Source of the DNA: an uncultured Bacteroidales bacterium
Lineage (GTDB): Bacteria; Bacteroidota; Bacteroidia; Bacteroidales; WCHB1-69
DNA length: 64,000 bases
Direction of reading: 5' to 3'
NCBI GenBank assembly: GCA_905233585.1
Contig: CAJOFD010000002.1
Span: forward strand, 45,007 to 109,006
Shown: piece by piece, positions 62,519 through 64,000 of the stretch
Numbering within the stretch: the first letter of the stretch is position 1
Layout of the letters: the number at the start of each line of letters is the position of its first letter
Notes under the pieces: generated by a model
What the model saw: only the letters and a program-made list of their open reading frames with translations
What the model was told of the DNA's origin: nothing
The model's database searches: none
Program-made: the position numbers and the translations under genes

Positions 62519-62526
62519 TACTTTTG
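62519..62526 (+). promoter_or_regulatory. -7 promoter box (TACTTTTG) of the ncRNA candidate
   Basis: TAnnTTTG match followed after about 200 nt by a T-run, with no coding frame in between. Confidence 0.5.
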
Positions 62527-62534
62527 CATTTGTA

Positions 62535-62725
62535 TTGGAATAGATATTCGATACACATTTATTTTTATTTCGCATTTGCGATTTATTTGACTTTCAGGAA
62601 TGTAGGAAGTTTTGGTATAAAGTCGAGAATAAGTTAGCAGATGTCCATATATGCTATGGGCGTGACTTATCGACTTTATGGGCATTTCCTACAGCCTCGG
62701 AAAGGATAGGGAACGCTCTTTTTTT
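62535..62725 (+). ncRNA. Candidate 6S-like rod-shaped ncRNA
   Basis: A ~190-nt region bounded by the box at 62519 and CGCTCTTTTTTT. It folds into one long rod: CTTTC-AGG-(AAT)-GTAGGAA pairs with TTCCTAC-(AG)-CCT-(CG)-GAAAG; ATAAAGTCG-(AG)-AATAAGT pairs with ACTTAT-CGACTTTAT; an apical TAGCA/TGCTA hairpin closes it. Between the two main stems is an asymmetric bubble, the layout of 6S RNA. A small CGCA/TGCG hairpin precedes it. The remaining part of the 62395-62774 gap is AT-rich with nothing else. Confidence 0.5.
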
Positions 62726-62774
62726 ATTTAGGGATAAGTATATTTTGTGAAAATTATAATAAAATTAAGATAGT

Positions 62775-63437
62775 ATGAAAAGAATAGTTTTTATCGCAAT
62801 GGTAGTATTGCTAAGTGTTTGTGTACAAGCACAAAATGATGTTACGCGTTTTTTAGGCATTCCTGTAGATGGTACAAAATCTGCCATGATTCAAAAACTA
62901 ATAGAAAAAGGCACAGATATCTTAAAGGGGGAATTTAATGGCAGAGAAGTTGATATACAGGTTGTTACACATAATGCTAAGGTATGGCGTATTTGTGTAT
63001 GGTTTTGTCGACCTGAAACAAAAAAATCTTTAAACAGTAATTATAATGATTTATGTAGGCAGTTTAATAAAAATGAAAAATATATTAGAGCATATCTTCA
63101 TGATTATGTATTATCAGAGGAAGAAGATGTTGATAATAATTATACTTTGAAAAACTATCAAGCAGTGTACTATCAACAGCCACAAAATGATAGCCTTAGG
63201 CAAGATTTTTTAGACATGAAAGAAATGAGTTTAAATTATGAACGTCTAAATTTAAAAGATAGTTTGTCTGAAGATGAATTTGCATTACGTTTACTGATAG
63301 TACTACGCTATAGGGCGAAAATGGAAAAGTTTTCTAATAATGTTGTTTGGTTTACAATCCTACGAACTATATATAGTAATTATCATATTGCTATATACTA
63401 TGATAATCTTTTTAATAAGAATGATGATGATTTATAA
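62775..63437 (+). CDS. Secreted protein of unknown function
   Basis: 220 residues with signal peptide MKRIVFIAMVVLLSVCVQAQ. The N-terminal NDVTRFLGIPVDGTKSAMIQKLIEKG is found in several Bacteroidetes proteins of unknown role; the C-terminal half is mostly helical and charged (LRQDFLDMKEMSLNYERLNLKDSLSEDEF). No catalytic motif was found. The start ATG 62775 follows an AT-rich leader; the small membrane-protein gene downstream has its own promoter. Confidence 0.7.
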   Translation: MKRIVFIAMVVLLSVCVQAQNDVTRFLGIPVDGTKSAMIQKLIEKGTDILKGEFNGREVDIQVVTHNAKVWRICVWFCRPETKKSLNSNYNDLCRQFNKNEKYIRAYLHDYVLSEEEDVDNNYTLKNYQAVYYQQPQNDSLRQDFLDMKEMSLNYERLNLKDSLSEDEFALRLLIVLRYRAKMEKFSNNVVWFTILRTIYSNYHIAIYYDNLFNKNDDDL

Positions 63438-63457
63438 TACCCATTAAAAGTTCTATC

Positions 63458-63488
63458 TTTGTTGTCCATAAAAAAAGTTATATCTTTG
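63458..63488 (+). promoter_or_regulatory. Full consensus promoter (TTTG-N19-TATCTTTG), copy 1
   Basis: -33 TTTG at 63458-63461 and -7 TATCTTTG at 63481-63488 with exactly 19 nt between them, the Bacteroides housekeeping arrangement, 50 nt before the ATG at 63539. Confidence 0.75.
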
Positions 63489-63538
63489 CATTTGTATTGT
63501 TACTTTAGATATAAGTAGAAACAAAAAAGTTAGAAACC

Positions 63539-63805
63539 ATGTTGCCCATAGTAGTTGAAACAGAAATATTGTATATAGTAGGTTGTATACTTGCATTGTT
63601 TTTTCTGTATATTATACGTATTCATATTGCATATCGCATGGCGAAAAAACGTGCTCGGCGCCCATTAGGTTGGGTGTTATTATCTCTTTTTGTTTCGCCG
63701 ATATTGACATGGATAATCTTGCTCATTGTTGGCAAAGATGAAAGAGCATATAATGAATATTGCATTGACGATAAATACAATCAAGTCGATGAAAAGGATT
63801 TATAA
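63539..63805 (+). CDS. Small membrane protein, unknown
   Basis: 88 residues with two membrane segments (about 8-28 and 47-66) separated by a basic stretch YRMAKKRARRPLGW, then an acidic C-terminal tail (KDERAYNEYCIDDKYNQVDEKDL). The basic cytoplasmic hinge and GW dipeptide occur in small Bacteroidetes proteins of unknown function. It has its own consensus promoter and is followed by a near-identical promoter before hflX. Confidence 0.65.
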   Translation: MLPIVVETEILYIVGCILALFFLYIIRIHIAYRMAKKRARRPLGWVLLSLFVSPILTWIILLIVGKDERAYNEYCIDDKYNQVDEKDL

Positions 63806-63824
63806 TACCCACTAAAAGTTCTAT

Positions 63825-63856
63825 TTTGTTGTCCATTAAAAAAAGTTGTATCTTTG
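63825..63856 (+). promoter_or_regulatory. Consensus promoter, copy 2 (TTTG-N20-TATCTTTG)
   Basis: -33 TTTG at 63825-63828 and -7 TATCTTTG at 63849-63856. The surrounding ~55 nt repeat those of copy 1 almost exactly (AATACCCAYTAAAAGTTCTAT...TTGTCCAT). The hflX ATG follows the box by only 6 nt. Confidence 0.7.
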
Positions 63857-63862
63857 CAACCT

Positions 63863-64000
63863 ATGAATGGAGAGCAATTAGAATCAGTTGTTTTAGTGGG
63901 TTTGGTGCGTATTGACCAAAATTGGGAACGTACCAATGAATATTTGAATGAATTGTCTTTCTTGGCGGAAACTGCCGGCGGGAAAGAAATAAAACGTTTT
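63863..64000 (+). CDS. hflX: GTPase HflX, N-terminal fragment cut by the window edge
   Basis: 46 codons are present: MNGEQLESVVLVGLVRIDQN, then a helix with FLAETAGGKEIKRF. The SVVLVGL ... ELSFLAETAGG pattern is the start of HflX, a ribosome-associated GTPase that splits stalled ribosomes. The ATG at 63863 is 6 nt after the -7 box, so the mRNA may be leaderless or nearly so; an ATG at 63867 is out of frame. Confidence 0.8.
   Translation, partial: MNGEQLESVVLVGLVRIDQNWERTNEYLNELSFLAETAGGKEIKRF

Overview
The window looks like chromosome from an AT-rich Bacteroidota (Bacteroidales-like) bacterium. The evidence is: the Bacteroidetes -7 promoter box TAnnTTTG in front of many transcription units; several secreted proteins with type IX secretion (T9SS) C-terminal sorting domains (type A and type B); many MKK...C lipoproteins with a Bacteroidetes-style lipobox; and housekeeping genes (prfB with its programmed frameshift, recX, radA, gcvH, sufD, lgt, cysS, start of hflX) all resembling that phylum. 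No phage, integrase, intact insertion sequence or CRISPR array was seen.

Region by region. 1-3.7 kb: the end of a surface-glycan locus (GT4 glycosyltransferase, O-antigen ligase-like protein, T9SS beta-helix protein). 3.9-7.3 kb: a housekeeping operon, thioesterase-recX-prfB-pepT. 7.3-14.7 kb: an accessory, decaying zone with two pseudogenes, a (TC)17 microsatellite, a family of short hairpin repeats, a HipBA-type toxin-antitoxin pair and a three-gene lipoprotein operon behind a perfect palindrome. 14.7-26.7 kb: ribE and a type B T9SS protein on the minus strand, then a plus-strand series of secreted proteins: a frameshifted tail-fibre-like protein, a T9SS metzincin protease, a T9SS lysyl-endopeptidase-like serine protease, small lipoproteins and outer-membrane barrels, with signs of local duplication and frameshift. 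26.7-30.9 kb: radA, an HmuT/U/V-like membrane trio and a lipoprotein.

31.0-41.7 kb holds a ten-gene minus-strand operon from a single promoter: truncated KS-like protein, acyl carrier protein, ketosynthase, cysteine-less ketosynthase partner, SMR-like membrane protein, LolA-like carrier, GT2 glycosyltransferase, a giant MMPL exporter fused to an acyltransferase and a further C-terminal domain, a secreted esterase, and a PaaK-like adenylate-forming ligase. This is the gene set of an aryl-polyene/flexirubin-type outer-membrane lipid pathway in an abridged form (no ketoreductase, dehydratase or ammonia lyase in the window), and it is the most interesting biosynthetic system here.

41.9-50.8 kb: a tRNA-Met gene, an EEP nuclease plus two rhomboid proteases, two small secreted proteins, a rod-like ncRNA candidate, a decayed InlB-repeat/FISUMP-like lipoprotein next to a CA/TA microsatellite, an S41 protease, VanZ and gcvH. 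50.9-62.4 kb: two minus-strand operons, one of glycosyl/aminoacyl-type transferases and one DUF1573-cysS-lgt-sufD-ABC-F-GT-C. 62.4-64 kb: a second rod-like, 6S-like ncRNA candidate, two small proteins of unknown function and the start of hflX behind duplicated consensus promoters.
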